Below are positions 11,329 to 13,496 of a stretch of 13,496 bases of DNA, piece by piece. A program made the translations under genes and the position numbers. The DNA is from UBA1550 sp049294435 (GTDB lineage Bacteria > Patescibacteriota > Minisyncoccia > Phycocordibacterales > UBA1550), in assembly GCA_049294435.1 (NCBI GenBank), contig JBAQCU010000046.1, positions 1-13,496 on the forward strand, written 5' to 3'. The first letter of the stretch is position 1; every line of letters begins with the position of its first letter. The notes beneath the pieces were generated by a model, which saw only the letters and a list, made by a program, of their open reading frames with translations, ran no database searches and was not told the DNA's origin.

Positions 11329-13326
11329 TTACTTTACTCCTATTTCTTTCAGAAATGCTTTGTTGTTTGGCGCGCGTCCGAGGAAGCCTTTTACTAAATC
11401 AATTTCCTCCATACTTCCACCTTTTTCAAGTATCCATTTCTTGTAGTCAGCCCCTGTTTTTTTGTTTAGAATGCCTTCTTTTTCAAAACGGGTGAACATG
11501 TCGGCAGCGTACACGTTGGACCAGAGGTAGACGTAGTAGCCTGCATCGTAGCTGTCGAGGTGGCCAAAGCCTGCTGGGAAGATTGCATCTTTTGGAAGAA
11601 TGATTCCCGTGTATTTTTTAATAAGATCACGGTAGAGTTTTGCTGGTTCAGGAGGTTTGTTTTTTGTGTGAAGAGTAAGATCAAGTATGCCTTGTATTAG
11701 CTGACGAAGAACACCATATCGTAGGAGGTGTTCTTTGCTTGCAAGAAGGTTTGTGAGAAGCGCTTGAGGAAAAGGTTTCCCCGTTTTGTAGTGTGCCGAC
11801 AAAAGGGCTAGTGATTTTTTGTTCCACGCCCAATGTTCAAGCATCTGCGAAGGGGCCTCAACAAAATCCCATGCAGTGTGGCATCCAGACTGCGAAGCAT
11901 AGCGTGCTGTTGTAAGTGAATGATGTACCATGTGTCCAAATTCATGAAGAAAGGTCTCAACTTCTCCATGTGACAAGAGAGAAGGATTTTTTGCTGTTGG
12001 TTTTGGGAAATTTGCGAGCATAGTGCCAAACGGTGTGAAGTACTCATTTCCGGAAAACGAAGTTTTTCTGCCACTTACTACGTCATTAACGCAGGCGTGT
12101 CCATATTTGCCATCACGAGGATAAAGGTCAAGCGCAAAATATGAAAGCACATCACCCTTGAGTGTCCTGACTGTATATAGCGACGCATCCGGATGCCAAA
12201 GGTCATAGCCTTTAATTTTCTCAAATTTTACACCAAATAGAGTTGAGTAGATTTTGAACGTACCCAGAAGAACGCGCTCGAGAGGGAAGTAAGAACGAAC
12301 CTCCTCGTTGTCCCAATTAAATTTTTTCTTCTGGAGTTCGTGTCCGTAGTAAGCGATATCATAAAATTTAAGGACAGCTTTTTTGTTTCTCGTCATCTCA
12401 CTTTTAATTTTGCGAAGAGCAGAGATGTCCTCGCTCGCGCCTCTCGCAACTTTTTTAAGAAGATTGTTTTCAAATGCGAGTGCTCGGTCGCCTGATTTTG
12501 CCATACGAAGCTCTGTCTTGTAGTCAGCGTGAGTTTTGTACCCAAGCATATGCGCGCGTTCAATTCTAAGCTTAAGCATCTCCGCTAAGACCTTCATATT
12601 TTTAGTGCCACCTTTTTGAAGTGCCTTCTCTACAATCTCTCTTCTTTTTGCCGCATTATGAGCAAGCTCTATAAAAGGATGGTAATCAGGGTAAGCAAGA
12701 GTTACCTTGTATTTACCATCCTTTGATCGCGAAAGTCCTTCTTTGTATCTATCAGGAAGACCCATGAGTTCTTCGTCAGTCACAAGTATGTAATCTTTGT
12801 AGGCGTTAATATTTTGCCGAAACTGATTTGAGGCTTTTGCTAATTTTTTAGAAAGTTCCTCAACACGTTTTTGTGTCTTAAGGGGTAAATCAAAGCCCAT
12901 TCTTTTGTAGTTGAGATACATCTCCCGAAAAAGTTTCTTACTGGGGTCATCGAGGGTTCCCCTGTCTTTAATCCAAGCTCCTCTTTCATAAGCTTTTAGC
13001 GCCTCCCAGATTGCTGGGTCACGTTCAATAGTAATTAGTTTATTTTGTATTGTATCAATTGCCTGTTTTGCGGTGTCGCGGATAGTTTTCTCTGGGGAAA
13101 CATTTTGCAGAAGATCAATTTTTAAAATTGTATCAGAAATGCCATAATCAGATGCTTCAAGAGCGTATACTGTATTTTCAAAAGTGCGCTCATTCTCACG
13201 GATTTTTTTAATAACAGCGAGGCGCGCCTTCTTCTCGTCAAGAAGTTTTGGTGCAATTTTTTTAATATCAGCAGATGTCCATCTTGCCCACGCGAAGTCC
13301 TTTGGTGTGTATTTTGTTCGTTTCAT
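11329..13326 (-). CDS. M3-family zinc oligopeptidase (thimet oligopeptidase/Dcp-like)
   Basis: A 665-residue protein, normal length for peptidase family M3. It has no signal peptide, so it is cytosolic. It would cut short peptides, such as products of FtsH. The catalytic block is clear: HEFGH (461-465) in ETFLHEFGHMVHHSL, with the third zinc ligand Glu490 in WDFVEAPSQMLEHW. The C-terminal region has FGHLDSYDAGYYVYLWSNVYAADMF (about 595-619), matching the M3 Y..GYY.Y.W substrate-binding stretch. The N-terminal two thirds are helical and rich in Lys/Glu, as in the family lid (LRIERAHMLGYKTHADYKTE, about 252-271, is typical). I cannot distinguish oligopeptidase A, Dcp and PepF-like subtypes reliably; the DFVEAPSQ form favours the M3A branch. 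No clear promoter was found. Confidence 0.93.
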   Translation of the reverse strand: MKRTKYTPKDFAWARWTSADIKKIAPKLLDEKKARLAVIKKIRENERTFENTVYALEASDYGISDTILKIDLLQNVSPEKTIRDTAKQAIDTIQNKLITIERDPAIWEALKAYERGAWIKDRGTLDDPSKKLFREMYLNYKRMGFDLPLKTQKRVEELSKKLAKASNQFRQNINAYKDYILVTDEELMGLPDRYKEGLSRSKDGKYKVTLAYPDYHPFIELAHNAAKRREIVEKALQKGGTKNMKVLAEMLKLRIERAHMLGYKTHADYKTELRMAKSGDRALAFENNLLKKVARGASEDISALRKIKSEMTRNKKAVLKFYDIAYYGHELQKKKFNWDNEEVRSYFPLERVLLGTFKIYSTLFGVKFEKIKGYDLWHPDASLYTVRTLKGDVLSYFALDLYPRDGKYGHACVNDVVSGRKTSFSGNEYFTPFGTMLANFPKPTAKNPSLLSHGEVETFLHEFGHMVHHSLTTARYASQSGCHTAWDFVEAPSQMLEHWAWNKKSLALLSAHYKTGKPFPQALLTNLLASKEHLLRYGVLRQLIQGILDLTLHTKNKPPEPAKLYRDLIKKYTGIILPKDAIFPAGFGHLDSYDAGYYVYLWSNVYAADMFTRFEKEGILNKKTGADYKKWILEKGGSMEEIDLVKGFLGRAPNNKAFLKEIGVK

Positions 13327-13382
13327 TTTAGGTAGACGAATTAGTAAATTCGCGTCTTGGGCGCTATAGAATACTTTGAATT

Positions 13383-13496
13383 ACGAAACTCTATTTCTGT
13401 CATTGCGAGTCGGTACTCAGACGTGGCAATCTATGTGTTTATCCTGGATTGCCACGCGCTTCGCGCTCGCAAAGACAGAATTATAAGTAGTTTCGT
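13383..13496. repeat. Palindromic MITE-like dispersed repeat, reaching the window edge
   Basis: The ends ACGAAACT (13383) and AGTAGTTTCGT (to 13496) are inverted. Inside, CTGTCATTGCGAG...ACGTGGCAATC mirrors GATTGCCACGCGC...CTCGCAAAGACAG. The whole element folds into one long hairpin with a loop near TATGTGTTTATCCTG. The CATTGCGAG...GTGGCAATC core is a type of dispersed palindrome I recall from several uncultured bacterial groups. No transposase inside. It may continue past the window. Confidence 0.75.

Noticed and set aside
9164..13369. Many open frames opposite recG and the M3 peptidase gene
   Set aside because: They are antisense shadows of two intact, motif-complete genes.

Overview
The window looks like a chromosomal piece of a small-genome, AT-leaning bacterium, most likely a member of the Patescibacteria/CPR (Parcubacteria-like). 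This is inference. It rests on very compact gene spacing, many genes without a Shine-Dalgarno site, RNA genes without an encoded CCA end, a VKOR-type membrane redox protein, a PBECR-type nuclease-like protein, and an intein inside a core housekeeping ATPase. No plasmid, phage-structural or transposase gene is visible.

Layout. 1-940: two small membrane/secreted proteins transcribed divergently. 941-1435: a PBECR-like (Barnase/EndoU/RelE-fold) putative nuclease. 1436-2060: about 620 bases without a convincing gene, filled with diverged modular repeats carrying T-arm-like TTCGATTCCC motifs and several hairpins. 2061-3047: the trans-translation locus on the minus strand, with smpB, then ssrA (tmRNA, 28-residue tag) and its terminator. 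3111-3482: a small three-helix membrane protein ending in a clear terminator. 3510-7165: ftsH followed after 2 bases by a VKOR-family protein. The ftsH ORF is split at the Walker A Lys/Thr junction by a 435-residue LAGLIDADG intein. 7173-8075: a membrane-anchored VanY-type D,D-carboxypeptidase. 8081-8351: a functional tRNA-Ile(UAU) followed by two decayed copies of its 3' half, each with an insert in the T loop. 8437-9117: an HTH protein with a LAGLIDADG-like segment. 9127-13326: recG and an M3-family metallopeptidase, both on the minus strand. 13383-13496: a long palindromic dispersed repeat that runs to the window edge.

How the parts fit. Much of the window concerns rescue and quality control: SmpB and tmRNA tag stalled products with a peptide ending in YALA, and FtsH is a membrane AAA+ protease of the kind that degrades tagged and misfolded proteins. 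An M3 oligopeptidase could finish the peptides. FtsH can only hydrolyse ATP after the intein is removed, so protein splicing gates an essential protease here. VKOR and VanY act at or outside the membrane on disulfides and peptidoglycan. RecG handles stalled forks.

The most unusual signals are the P-loop intein in FtsH, -10 boxes 6-9 bases before several start codons (likely leaderless mRNAs), the rare UAU-anticodon isoleucine tRNA with its decayed 3'-half copies, and the structured repeat clusters beside both the tRNA and the tmRNA.
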